A stretch of 64,000 nucleotides of DNA from Rhabdophis nuchalis. Taxonomy: Eukaryota; Chordata; Lepidosauria; Squamata; Natricidae. This document shows, piece by piece, positions 10,820 to 22,035 of the stretch. The notes beneath the pieces were generated by a model. It made no database searches, was not told where the DNA came from, and saw only the letters and a list, made by a program, of their open reading frames with translations. Position 1 is the stretch's first letter, and each line of letters begins with the position of its first letter. The position numbers and the translations under genes were made by a program. The stretch spans positions 72,621,619-72,685,618 of the forward strand of contig CM077648.1 in the NCBI GenBank assembly GCA_039707465.1, given 5' to 3'.

Positions 10820-11971
10820 TCATTTACTCTTAAACTTTAAACTTGATTCACAACTTCATACTTTCCAATAAATTGTACAATTATTTCCCACAAAATATAT
10901 GAAGTACATCAGCATAAATGGATTAAACAAATTAACTGATGGTAATGGCAATGGTAAATATGGAATCCTTCAGTGATTACTGAAGGGCAAATCTATCACT
11001 GGGCATTTAATACCAGATTCCAACCAGCAAATCAAATTTATTTTATTGATCTTTAAGGCAGCATATAGCTGAAATGAGTATTCCCCACAATGATGGAATT
11101 CAACATGAGATTGTTGGATTATTGGAAGGAACAGGGAGGGAGGGAAGATCTCTGATGCTCCTTGCCAGTTTCCTACAATGAAACTCAGTGGGAAATCTGG
11201 CAGCAAGTCAAAAGTCACTCCTGTTCCCACTGTTTTTTTCTTCATTCCGATTCTCAACTTAGGTAAGAAAATATCACTGAAATAATGACCTAACGGACCA
11301 CAGGTTATTAGTTATTATCATTACTTTCTGCCTAGTTAGATAGATATTCAAGACAGCAAACATACATAATATCTTGGCCTCTTTATTTACTCCACAACAA
11401 TAATGCTGTGAGTTGGATGAAGAAAGAGTGATTGTCACCCAGTCTGCTTTCATATCTAAGGGCGGTCAGAGATGATAATTACAGTTTCCTAGGGGTTATA
11501 GTTGTGCCAAACAAGATAGTTTTGGTTATCAAAGAGTGTGATGAAGAAAAAAGAAGTTCTTCATGAACTTCAAGGAAATCAAAGATATGTAGTTTTGTTA
11601 AATTGAGAAGAGATTATCAGACTATGGCCATGACATTTCATCTGATAAAACTAAGGCCCTTACTATTGTCCCTGGATTTTCACTACTCAGAGAAATAAAA
11701 AATATTTGAACATAAATGAAAACATGAATAGTTTTCAGAACAATAGGAACTTTTCTTCTCTCTTGTTAATTCATATAATGAAACTTTATCAGTATTTGTT
11801 TGATAATACTTAAATTTCACTTTAGCCTCTCCTCTAGAGATGCCGATGTTTATGCATTTGATTTTAATGAGGCCTCCTAGAGGTAGCTATGTTTATGTAA
11901 CCAATTTTAATGAGACCATTGTTTCCAAAGTGCTAGAAAGAAATGTCATTTAGATTTGTTAGAGCCATTTC
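10820..11971. other. Spacer between the head-to-head L1 pair; no gene seen
   Basis: AT-rich intronic DNA of about 1.15 kb between the two opposed 5' ends. No conserved frame or repeat terminus was recognised. Confidence 0.6.
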
Positions 11972-11987
11972 AAAATTGTAGTATACA

Positions 11988-12876
11988 GATCGTTTCCGGC
12001 TTCGGACGTGGATCCTCGCGTCCGCCGCTGTGTTGCCTCAGCTGTGCCCTTGGGCGCGGGGGGGGGGAGGTTTAAAATCCCCCCTCTGCACGGGCGGCCT
12101 GCGGAGAGGGCCCCCATCTCGACGGCGGTCATGGGGGCTGCTCCTGCTTCGTCCTAGGGGCTGGGGAACTTTCGTGGGGGGAGTTTCCCCTCCGCTGAAG
12201 ATGCTGGAACATGGAGGATGTAAGAAGGAGCTGAAACTCCGGGGCTGTATGGCTGCGCCGAGGCTTCGGATTAAAAAATAATGGTATGTGCCTTATTTGG
12301 ATTTTTTTTACATTCAATCTGATGGAAAGAGAAGATAGGGGGGAGTTGGAAACAACCCCCCTGGAAATAAAGCGGCATTGCATAAAGAGTCCCGCGCTGC
12401 GGAGAAAGTGAAAGTGACTTCCGTTGGATTTATTGAAAAAGGAAGTTTCTTGTTAACCAAGGGATTTGCTGTTAAACAATGTATCCAGAGCCTTGCTACA
12501 TTTTAAATTGACTGTTCCTACTTTCTCTTTCTCCACCATCGGGAGAAAGATGGCCGAAAGATGGTGTTCTCTTTGTTCTCAGGATGGAACTTTTTTTTTT
12601 TGAAAATAAGCATTCCTCTATTTTAACAAAATTAGATTAATTTTAAAATATATAAGAAAAGGACCTCCTCTGGTGTCTTTCGGCGCTTTCTCCCTTTGTG
12701 AAACTTTCTGCTTTGTTTGGAAATTTTTTCTTTTTTTTCTCTTTTCTCTCTGGACGTTGTAAACTCAATTTGAACTCCAGCTGCTTTTGTCTCGGACTTC
12801 ACAGACTGCCCGCCCAACAGCGCCATTTTTTCTTCCCTTTCTTCCTCTCTACGCACTAACGCTTAAAACTTTAATT
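11988..12876 (+). promoter_or_regulatory. GC-rich 5' UTR / presumed internal promoter of the ORF1-only L1
   Basis: 889 bp precede the ORF1 ATG. The first 250 bp are CpG-rich with G runs, and the rest becomes T-rich. Full-length L1 insertions carry their Pol II promoter here, by analogy with known L1s. The minus-strand copy has the same region at 9940-10819, so the two presumed promoters face each other. Confidence 0.5.
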
Positions 12877-13824
12877 ATGGCATTGAGGAAACCCCCATCT
12901 GGGAAACCAACCTCTGCTCCAGCATCTACAAGACCCAGCCCATCCTCACAACCAAAGATTTCAGCAATGTTACAGAAGGAAACAGAAGTAGATGATCCTA
13001 AGTCACCAAGCCCTCAGCCATTAAACATAGAGGAGATGTTTCAAAGAATAATGAATGAAATGCAACAAATCCGGAAAGACAATTTAAGCACAAGATTGGA
13101 ATTATTGGAGGTGCAAAGAGAAATAACAAATAATAAACAAAAAATTGTGGGGCTGGAAGGGGGGGGCGGTTGAGATGAAGGAAGAGATAAAAGACTTTAA
13201 GAAAGAACTTACAGATATTACTGGTCAAATGTCTAAAATTGATTTTGAACACATGTCTTTCTTTTTAAGATTTCAGAATGTTCCAGAATTACCCAATGAG
13301 AATCTGAGAGAGCTGATGGCTACTATGTTAGCGGATTATATTAAGAAAGATAAGGAATTTATTTGGGGGGACATTGATTTGATTTATAGAATTAACTCAG
13401 CATTTGCCAGAATAAATGAGGTACCCAGAGAGATACATATTAAATTTATAAGAAGGTCAACGAGAGAGGAGATACTGAGAGCGCAAAGAGGGGGCCCTTT
13501 GATGTATCAGCAAAACGAGGTAGCCATATTGAAGCAGATCCCAAATAAAATAAGAGATATAAGAAGGAATTATTCCTTCTTAACTAAAACATTATTTAAA
13601 AAGGGGGAGTGGTTCAAGTGGTTGATGCCTGAAGGGATGCTGGTATTCTGGGAGGGAGGAAGAGTCAGAATCAAAACAGTTGAAGAGGTGCATAATTTTC
13701 TTAAAAAAACATTCCTCAATCCTGGATGATGATGAGATGGGAACGGGGGGGGGGCACGGGTCCGCCTGCTGGTGGGGGGGAGGAGGAAGAGACTATAGCA
13801 AAGAGGCTCAGATTGCAAAAATAA
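12877..13824 (+). pseudogene. L1 ORF1 (family B), two homopolymer frameshifts
   Basis: The ATG at 12877 starts MALRKPPSGKPTSAPAST, followed by a coiled coil. A frameshift occurs in the G-run at about 13158-13168. The frame is then open at 13169-13729 through RRM-like and C-terminal domains (FFLRFQNVPELPNENLRE, WGDIDLIYRINSAF, WFKWLMPEGMLVFWEGG). A second shift is in an A-run near 13702, and the natural end reads KRLRLQK-stop at 13822-13824. Both breaks are single-base slips in homopolymers, so assembly or sequencing error is possible. Confidence 0.8.
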
Positions 13825-14095
13825 CTTGTTATATTTCTTTAGTAATTCCTGTACGGATGTCAATAGTATAAAGTAATTGAATGTATAAAATAATATGAAA
13901 ATTTATGATTTTAAAATGTATGTACCCCTTCCCTTTAATAATTTCTTTTTAATTGAATATGTATGAAGACTCGGAGGCGGTCATCAGACCCGATGTGGAA
14001 GCTTCAAATATTATCTATCTACCTTATCTACCCCTTTCCCAATATAAATTGTTAAAACCAATAAAACTTTTTCAAAACAAAAATTGTAGTATACA

Positions 14096-15706
14096 AACAA
14101 AATTCTTTTTATATTTCTTTGGGGAGGATCTGAAAGATAAAGTTTACCAATAAATGAATTACGAGCATTACCTTTCCTTTTTATTGCTTTCTGTTTGGAA
14201 ATTATAAGAATGACAATAATATATCACATGGAGCGTCAAAGCATAATCACTGAATTCCTAGGTTTTTTTAAAAATCCAGCTTCATTAAAAGGTCCTAGGA
14301 TGGAGGGGGATGTTAAAATGATGGGCTTGATTGTAATTGAAAACCTCTCCTTTTCCATATGCATTGCACACATCACATACATGCAAACAAAATGAGGCAG
14401 GGTTTTGATCGCTAGTCCCTCTTACTATTTTGATTCTGGTTATTCCCTTTGTAGATGCCCTTGACTGAAACCAATCAAATGTGTCATACAGAATAAAATT
14501 GGAATACAGCACTGAATAATCATAAATTCTTTTTATCATTTAGGTTACAAAATTTAATCCAGCTATATGTCAAAATATTTCAATATTTATTACACATTTA
14601 TGATTAAACATATATAACTAGTCATTGATCAATATTCTTAGATCTTGTACAATTCTCTTACTTAAAATTTTATCTAGTAAAGCAAAAATTGCTGTCTAGA
14701 ATAATCAGCTTCAATTAAATGCATCACAGTTAAAAAACCCATCCCATAGTGATTATCTCAGAAAACCATTTGACCTATCATATATTTTTCTTCCTAAAGA
14801 GAATTTTAGTCATATTTTTATTGAAGTACAAAAATACAAGGATGTAAAATTAATATAAACTAAGAAACATATAAAAAAGAGGAAAAAGAAAAACCAGAGG
14901 AGGGGAAAAGGAAAAATATACATAAAAAGAAAGAAAACAAAAATATAGAAAAAACAACTTTCCCCTTCATCAAGACAAGTACAAACATTTTCAATCTCAA
15001 CATTTTTAATATTTCAACCAAAAATCTCTTCATTCCATATCTCATTTTCTATTTATTGGCAAGTAATTAAGCCTCATTTTACAATCATAATCAGCAAAAG
15101 TTCATTAAGAATTATCAGTGGAAAACCACACACACACAGTTTAAACAAGTCAATCTATTTCATATTTCTTTCCTTTACATCCTTTTCTCTAAAAATACAA
15201 GGAAAAAAATCTTCTTCCCATATCTTATCTCATATGTATAAACAAAACTTTAAAGCATCATTTAGGCCTAGACAAGAAATGTCTATTAAAAGCTGTTAGA
15301 AAAGAGAATCAATGATTCAAACAACTCAATGTTATAAACTTTAATTTTAGTGGTAAATATCTTGGTTATTCCTTTTAGGTAATGTCTCAAAATGTGATTT
15401 CTTCTCTTTTTTCTATATTTATTTATATGTATTTTCTACAATACATCTCTTTTATAAATCCAAAGTAAGAAATTTGTTCAAGTCACTTTTCTGAGTTGAA
15501 ATCCCTATATCTAAGTACTCTTATGATTTATTATTTGCGTGTTCCTTTTAATGAAGACCTAACGCTCTTTTATTTATATATCTTATATAATATCTTTGTC
15601 AATATTGTTCTTGTATTCTGTCAATTTTAAATTCATATCCAAAACAGCCTGATTTTCATTTATATCTTCTGTCTATCTCTTCTTTTAAATCCATTTTATT
15701 GTATCA
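14096..15706. other. AT-rich intron, nothing recognised
   Basis: About 1.6 kb with no recognisable exon or repeat boundary. Short (CA)n near 15130. The minus-strand frame at 14860-15045 is low-complexity. Confidence 0.5.
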
Positions 15707-15929
15707 GTCTAAGACAGTGGTTGGCAAACTCATTAGTCAACAGAGCCAAATATCAACAATACAATGATTGAAATTTCTTTTGAGAGCCAGAAGGTGTTGC
15801 CTATTTTGTGGGAGTCGCTCAGCGGTCATGTGACCGGGTGGGCGTGGCCAACTTGGAAAATGTGGTGAAACTCACTTAACAACGGTCTTGCTTAGCAACC
15901 AAACTTTGGGCTCAATTGTGGTCATAAGT

Positions 15930-16000
15930 TTTCTTTCTTTCTTTCATCTGTCTCCCACTTTCTTTTTCTTTCTTCCCTTCTTTCTCTTTCTCTCTCTTTC

Positions 16001-16037
<37 letters not shown>

Positions 16038-16290
16038 GTCTGTCTGCCTGTCTCTCTCTCTCTCTGGCTCTTTATCTCTCTCTCCCTCCCTCCCTGTCTC
16101 TTTCTGTCATTCTCTCTCTGTGTCTGTCTCTTTGCATCTCTGTCTCTCTCTCCTCCCTCCCTCTCTATCTCTGTGTCTCTCTCCCCTCACTCCCTCTCTA
16201 TCTCTGTCTCTCCCCTCCCTTCCTCTTTGTCTGTGTGTCTGTCTGTCTTTGCACTCACTCACTCACTCATTTAATCACTCTGTGTGTGTG
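15930..16290 (+). repeat. Homopyrimidine tract inside the hAT element
   Basis: About 360 bp of C/T with CTCT and CTTT motifs, ending in (CACT) and (TG)n. It follows the same module (CTTAACAACGGTCTTGCTTA, GGTCATAAGTT) as the tract at 6975. Frames here are artefacts. Confidence 0.9.
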
Positions 16291-17377
16291 TGTCTCCCTC
16301 TCCCAACCCACGGATGGGCTCCAGACCAGCGGAGCCTTGTCCTCGGCCTTTTTTTTAACCGGGCGATCTTTCCTAAGACATTTTACATAAAAAAGAACCT
16401 TAATTGCTGGCTCAACAAAAGAAGCTGGAAGCGACTTCCGGTTCCGGTTCCGGCTCCAGCGGCGACGAGCGAGCCTAGCGCTCGCTCGCCGTTTTGTTGC
16501 TTTTTCTGCCCCCCCACGGGGGCGAGACACCCCTTTTTTGGGGGTCTCCCATAGGGCCGGCTCGGCAGGGACGCCCCCCCTCACGGCGGTGGGGGAGGCG
16601 ACCCTTTTGCCGCGGCCTAGGTGAAGGAGAACATGCTGCGGGGGGTTCTCCCTTCGCCTAAGGACGACGGCGCCATTCACATCTATGTAGAGGGCTGAAC
16701 GTCGATGTCGGAAGGCTTCCCGAGGCTTCAGCTGCAAGGGGAGAGTGAGTGTTCAAAAACTTTTTTTTCTACTGTCAGCCGGGCTGAAAGGACTGGGAGG
16801 GGGGTGTTTGTTTTTTTAAAAAAAACCCTCGGATCTAAGCGGCACTTGGAAATGGTTCCTCGCGGCGAGGAGCGGAAATTTTCAATCCTGACTGTTTGTG
16901 TTAAGGGAAAGTGGATTGCGGCTTGCTTGCAACAATGTTTCTAGGTCTGGCTGATACAATTTCTCTCACTACTCTCTCCTGCGGGCTCTGAGCTGGGCGG
17001 TGGAAAATGGCCTCTCTTTGTTCCTATTTTGTTTATGGAAAATTTCCAGTGTCTCTTTGCAATTTGGACTATCTCTGGTTTTTAATGAAGAAATTTTTTC
17101 TTTTGGATTTGTGATTTCTTTTCTGGAGTACCTTCGCTATTACATCTATTGAGTTGGAAAACTGTCTCTCTCTTGGTTCCTGTATTTTACAATGTTACAA
17201 CCTTGATCAGAACTTTTGGCTCCCGGTTAGTCTCACCAACCCCACCCTGAAAACGCCATTTTGGTGGCATTGATTTTTTTTTTTTTTTTATTGAAATTTT
17301 TATACTGTTTTACAATATATCACCCAGTGCTGTACAAAACAAAAGGAAGAGTTGGTTTCAAGTATCATCTATTATCT

Positions 17378-20300
17378 TTAGGATCTCCAAAATCCACGTT
17401 CCCTCGGTACAGGCGTCGAGACGTCCAAAGTTCCAAGTGCATAGTCCACAAATGGCTTCCAAGTCTTCCAAAAGATATCGTTTTTATAAACCCCCTCTCT
17501 AAATTTAATATCACACGTCATTTTATCATTTAAGGCTAATTTCCACATTTCACAGTACCATTCTTCTATTTTAATATTTACCTCTATTTTCCAATATCTT
17601 GCTATTACAATTCTACCCATTATAATCATAATTCTAATCAGTTCTTTCTCATGTTTTGTTAACTCTGGTTCATTAATTATCAATAACAATATAGTTTCTG
17701 GTCTCAATATTATTATTCTTTTCATCATTTCACACATCGTTCTTTCTAATTGCTGCCAAAACTTTTTAATTTTCACACATTTATACCACATATGCTCATA
17801 AGTTCCCAATTCCGTATTACATCTCCAACATTTATCACTCATTTTTTTATCTATCAGTGATAATCTTAGTGGGGTCCAGTACCATTTCCAAACAACCTTA
17901 AAATTATGTTCTTTAATCCTTATAGATAAAGTCCTCATAATCCGACTCTTCCAATTCTCGTTCCAATCCAAATCCAATATTTTAATCTTTAGATCTTCCT
18001 CCCAATTCCTTTTCATTACCATTTGTGGATTTCCATCAAAGTTTATAATCTTGTATATCTTACTGACGAGTCCTTTTAACCCAGTTTCATCCTTAATAAT
18101 TTGAGATACTAAACTTTCAAATTTAGTTTTACTTCTATCTATGTTACATATTCCCCTTACTTTCATAGTCCATTTTTCTACCTGTATTTTTTCAAACCAA
18201 TTTAACTCCAATTTTTGAATTACTTTTTTCTTCCTACTTTCAGTTCCTAAAGCTCTTAACCAATCTACTATATTTCCTATATTTTCATCCTCAATTACTT
18301 TGTTCCGACTTATATTAGTTTTAATCGGCCAACTTTCAGTTGTCTTTCCCAAAAACGTTATATCCGGAATCAATTTTTTAACAAATTTATTCCAAGTTTT
18401 ACTCAACCCCTTTAACCAATAACTATTAATTGTCTTTTTTGTTTTTGCTCTATCTAAAAACCATATAGACCCAAATCTCTTAATATCTTTTAACTCCAGA
18501 TCTCCCCAATGACCATCTCCACCTTTAAGTATTTTTATCACAGTTCTAATATTATACGCCCGATAATAATTAAGTAGATTGGGAATTCCCAATCCACCCT
18601 CTTTTTGGTTTTGATACCACAATTTCTTCATTAATCTTGGTCTTTTCCCACCATTACAAAATTTATCTAATTTCTTCTGATATTCTTCTATATCTTTCTC
18701 TGTCAAATTTAATGGTAGCATCTCAAATAAAAAGTTAAACTTTGGTAATAACATCATTTTGCACATTGCAATTCTACCAAACCAAGACAACTTTATCTCT
18801 TTATATTTATCTATCTTTTTCTCTACTTCCTTCAACATCACCTCATAATTAATTTTTTTTAATTCTCTAACTTTAAGTGAAAGTGTTATCCCCAAGTATT
18901 TCAATGTATTCTTAGCTCTTATCCCAAATTGTTCTTGCATACTCTCCCACTCCTTACCATCTTTATTCATTAATAATTCAGATTTTGACCAATTTACCTT
19001 TAAACCTGTCATTTCTTCAAATTCTATCAAATGTTTATTTATCCTCTTTAAATCTCTCTCTATATCTTTCAAAATAATCAAAGTGTCATCCGCATACAAA
19101 TTTATCTTATATCCCTTGTAACCTTCCAACTCTTCATCTGCTTCTATCAATTTAATCAAAACCTCCATAACTAACAAAAATAATGTTGGAGACAAGGGAC
19201 ATCCTTGTCTCGTGCCTGCTTCCAATTTAATCTCTTCCGTCATTGTTCCATTCACCTTTACCTTTGCACTACTTTTTTGATACAGTTTTGAAATAACATG
19301 TATAAATTTATTACCAAAGCCTAATGCCTCGATAATTACTTTTATAGTATCCCATTGTACAGAATCAAAAGCTTTAAAAATATCTAACGATATTATACCT
19401 AATTCATCTCCATTATTCTCTGCTACATCTATAATATTCAATACTCTTCTAATTATATCACTCATATATCTACCTTTAACAAACCCTACTTGGTTATAAC
19501 TTATATATTTGTCTATAAAACTATTTAATCTATTACTTATAATAGCTGTAAATATTTTAGCATCTTGGTTGATTAAAGAAATAGGTCGATAGGACTCGAT
19601 CCTCTCAAGATCTTTATCCGGTTTAGGAATTATAGATATTACTGTCTTATTCCATGACATCGGGACTTCTCCACCATGTAAAATTCCATTGAATAATTTT
19701 TGCAGTTTTGGTACTATTAGTTCCTTGAAATCTTTATAAAATTCAGCAGGTAATCCATCTTCTCCTGGGGTCTTCCCTAATTTTAACTCTTGTATTATTT
19801 CGTTGATTTCCTCCTGTGTTATATCTCTTTCCATCAAATCTTTGTATGTTTGATCTATTTTCATACCATATTTTCCAAGATGATTCTTCAATTTTTCTAA
19901 ATCAATTGATTTCTTTAAGTATAATTTTTGAAAAAAATTCCTAGCTACTTCACATTTCTCCAATCTCTTATAACACCTTGTACCTTTTTCATCTATCAGA
20001 GAACCAATTTCTCTCTTTTGAGTTTTATTTTTCGCCATCTTTGCCAATAACCTAGAATTTTTATTACTAAATTCAAAAAAATCCCTATTCAAATATCTTA
20101 AATTTTTTTTAACCAGTTCAATATCTTCTTCTATCAATTTAGTTTTTAATAAGGTCAATTCCTCCAAACATTTTTTATCTTTCGTAAGTGAGAATTGGTT
20201 CTCCAATATCTTAATTTGTCTTGTATCCTGATCAATTTTAGCTTTGTATTCTCTATATTTCCTGCTTGACAATTTAATACTTTCTCCTCTAAATATGGCT

Positions 20301-21163
20301 TTCATGGTATCCCAAACAATTTCAAATTTAACCTCTTCATTATCATTCAATTCCCAACTTTCCTTCCATTTTTTGAATATCCATATTTTATCCTCCTCCC
20401 TTTTGTACAATTTTTCATCATATCTCCAACCTCTTTCCTTTTTCTCAAAATTAAAATCTATTTCCATCATAACTTCTGCATGATCAGAATCCTTAAAAAT
20501 TCCCACATCTATTCTATCTACTTTATTCAGCAAATCTTTAGAAACAAAAATATAATCAATCCTTGAATAAGTATTATGTACCTTAGAACAAAATGTATAC
20601 ACCCTTTCAGAGCCTTTCAACTCTCTCCAAACATCTGCCACACTGTTTTGAAACATCCATTTATTTAAAATTTCCCCTTTATTTGTTTGTCTAAAGCGGG
20701 TGGGATTATTACTATCAGTTCTATCCCTAATTAGGTTGAAATCTCCCGCCACAATTATTTTCCCTTCACTTTCTGTTTCCAAAATCTTAGTAATTTTATC
20801 CAAAAATCCCTTTTGTTTTTCATTCGGTAAATATAAATTAACCAATGTCACTTTTTGCTCGTTAATATTCCCTATAATTATTAAATATCTGCCTTCCTCA
20901 TCTCTAATTACTTGTTTTTTCTCAAAGTATACCCTATTTGATATCAATATCGCAACTCCTCTAGCTTTGGAAGTCCCAAAAGATTTTTCATAAATTTGCA
21001 TACCTTTAATATTCATTCTATTAAAATCCTCAGATTTTTGATGAGTTTCCTGCAAAAATAATATATCTGGAGAATCCCTTTTAAATTTAAGTTCCAATCT
21101 TTTCCTTTTTATATGATTGCCTGTACCCTTCACGTTCCATGTCATTATTTTTATAAACCGCAT
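17378..21163 (-). CDS. L1 ORF2p, endonuclease-reverse transcriptase (intact)
   Basis: This is an uninterrupted 1261-codon frame, close to the length of known L1 ORF2p. Residues about 1-235 are the APE endonuclease: TWNVKG, LQETHQK, IIVAGDFNLI, SRIDYIFVS and DSDHAEV carry the catalytic Asn, Glu, Asp/Asn, Asp and His. The RT follows: SIIPKPDKD, ESYRPISLINQDAKIF, ISLDIFKAFDSVQW, GTRQGCPLSPTLF and the catalytic NLYADDTLIIL. Near the C terminus a CWRCNTELGTYEHMWYKC knuckle matches the L1 cysteine-rich motif. The enzyme nicks target DNA and copies its RNA onto the nick. All landmark residues are present, so it could be competent, although its own promoter is lost. Confidence 0.92.
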   Translation of the reverse strand: MRFIKIMTWNVKGTGNHIKRKRLELKFKRDSPDILFLQETHQKSEDFNRMNIKGMQIYEKSFGTSKARGVAILISNRVYFEKKQVIRDEEGRYLIIIGNINEQKVTLVNLYLPNEKQKGFLDKITKILETESEGKIIVAGDFNLIRDRTDSNNPTRFRQTNKGEILNKWMFQNSVADVWRELKGSERVYTFCSKVHNTYSRIDYIFVSKDLLNKVDRIDVGIFKDSDHAEVMMEIDFNFEKKERGWRYDEKLYKREEDKIWIFKKWKESWELNDNEEVKFEIVWDTMKAIFRGESIKLSSRKYREYKAKIDQDTRQIKILENQFSLTKDKKCLEELTLLKTKLIEEDIELVKKNLRYLNRDFFEFSNKNSRLLAKMAKNKTQKREIGSLIDEKGTRCYKRLEKCEVARNFFQKLYLKKSIDLEKLKNHLGKYGMKIDQTYKDLMERDITQEEINEIIQELKLGKTPGEDGLPAEFYKDFKELIVPKLQKLFNGILHGGEVPMSWNKTVISIIPKPDKDLERIESYRPISLINQDAKIFTAIISNRLNSFIDKYISYNQVGFVKGRYMSDIIRRVLNIIDVAENNGDELGIISLDIFKAFDSVQWDTIKVIIEALGFGNKFIHVISKLYQKSSAKVKVNGTMTEEIKLEAGTRQGCPLSPTLFLLVMEVLIKLIEADEELEGYKGYKINLYADDTLIILKDIERDLKRINKHLIEFEEMTGLKVNWSKSELLMNKDGKEWESMQEQFGIRAKNTLKYLGITLSLKVRELKKINYEVMLKEVEKKIDKYKEIKLSWFGRIAMCKMMLLPKFNFLFEMLPLNLTEKDIEEYQKKLDKFCNGGKRPRLMKKLWYQNQKEGGLGIPNLLNYYRAYNIRTVIKILKGGDGHWGDLELKDIKRFGSIWFLDRAKTKKTINSYWLKGLSKTWNKFVKKLIPDITFLGKTTESWPIKTNISRNKVIEDENIGNIVDWLRALGTESRKKKVIQKLELNWFEKIQVEKWTMKVRGICNIDRSKTKFESLVSQIIKDETGLKGLVSKIYKIINFDGNPQMVMKRNWEEDLKIKILDLDWNENWKSRIMRTLSIRIKEHNFKVVWKWYWTPLRLSLIDKKMSDKCWRCNTELGTYEHMWYKCVKIKKFWQQLERTMCEMMKRIIILRPETILLLIINEPELTKHEKELIRIMIIMGRIVIARYWKIEVNIKIEEWYCEMWKLALNDKMTCDIKFREGVYKNDIFWKTWKPFVDYALGTLDVSTPVPRERGFWRS

Positions 21164-21430
21164 TTAAGCGGTAACTTTTTTAATCCTGACCCCTCCTCTT
21201 CCTTTATGTGCACACCAAACACCAAACAAAAAAGACATACAAAAACATAAAACTCCACAAACAATATATAACAAACAACATAAACATAAAACTCAAATAT
21301 CAGACACAACAACCACAACAAATAACAAGCAATCTTCATCCCCCACATCCTCAATCAGATATCGCCTCTATATAAAGAGTGTGGGGGAGTGGGACGTGCC
21401 GATGGTCGGATCACCTCTTCGGGCTGTTCT

Positions 21431-22014
21431 TTAAATTCCACTTTCAAAAAAAGAAGACAAGACTGGCTTCGCCCCGGACTCAGCTTCCTGCTTTTTACTA
21501 AGATCCTCCATCTTGTCTGGCGTTCGTTCAGTATCTTCACGAATTTTCTTATACTCAGAAACTGCCGGGGAAATTTCTTTTCTCTTTAAACTCTTGGGAT
21601 CCTGGCCGCCAATTGCACCTCTTTCTTCCAAAATTGGGGATTCCTCTTGTACTCCACCCGTCTTAAGCATATAATCTTTAATTTCTACCAAATCTTCCTC
21701 TTTCTCAATCAGCCCAAGCCCCCGAATTAATCTTAATACATCTGTTTCTGGAGTAATAGTATGCATCCTTCCTTTATAAAAAAATTTAAGTTGCTGTAGT
21801 GGCCTCCAATTGTACTTAATATCATTGTCTCTCAAGAGCTTTGTAACTGGTTTCAAATGATATCTCCAAGCTCTGTCTTCCCTGGAAATATCCGGAAAAA
21901 CTTGGATTTCTTTCTCCTCAAACTTAGGAACACCTTCCAGTTCCCTTATTTTTGCCATGACCTCTAGTTTATCTCCAAGGTTTGCAAATCTTACTAAAAC
22001 ATTTCTAATCGCTC
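21431..22014 (-). pseudogene. L1 ORF1 C-terminal part (5'-truncated)
   Basis: Reading from 22014, the frame shows GAIRNVLVRFANLGDKLEVM, then a C-terminal domain (IQVFPDISREDRAWRYHLKP, NDIKYNWRPLQQLKFFY) and an acidic/basic tail, stopping at 21431. This is the RNA-binding C-terminal domain of L1 ORF1p. The N-terminal coiled coil and most of the RRM are missing because the insertion is 5' truncated. It is a different lineage from the HAL1-like ORF1. Confidence 0.75.
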
Positions 22015-22035
22015 CATTGATTTTAACAGTTAATC

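Larger units (their letters stand above)
11972..14095 (+). mobile_element. Complete ORF1-only L1 (HAL1-like, family B) with 16-bp TSD
   Basis: The element is 11988-14079 (about 2.09 kb), flanked by the identical 16-mer AAAATTGTAGTATACA at 11972-11987 and 14080-14095. It has a GC-rich 5' UTR (11988-12876), ORF1 (12877-13824), and a 3' UTR with AATAAA (about 14060) and the tail CTTTTTCAAAAC. There is no ORF2 and no sign of an internal deletion scar. The long TSD and A-rich 3' end indicate L1-type target-primed reverse transcription of a full-length RNA. Confidence 0.88.
17268..22024 (-). mobile_element. 5'-truncated L1 with intact ORF2, 10-bp TSD
   Basis: The element lies at about 17278-22014 on the minus strand. 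Its poly(A) appears as the T-run at 17276-17289. The duplicated target CATTGATTTT is at 17268-17277 and 22015-22024. It inserted just upstream of the ORF1 ATG of the host element. It is truncated inside ORF1 at 22014. ORF1 C-terminal part, inter-ORF spacer and complete ORF2 are all preserved without stops. Confidence 0.9.
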
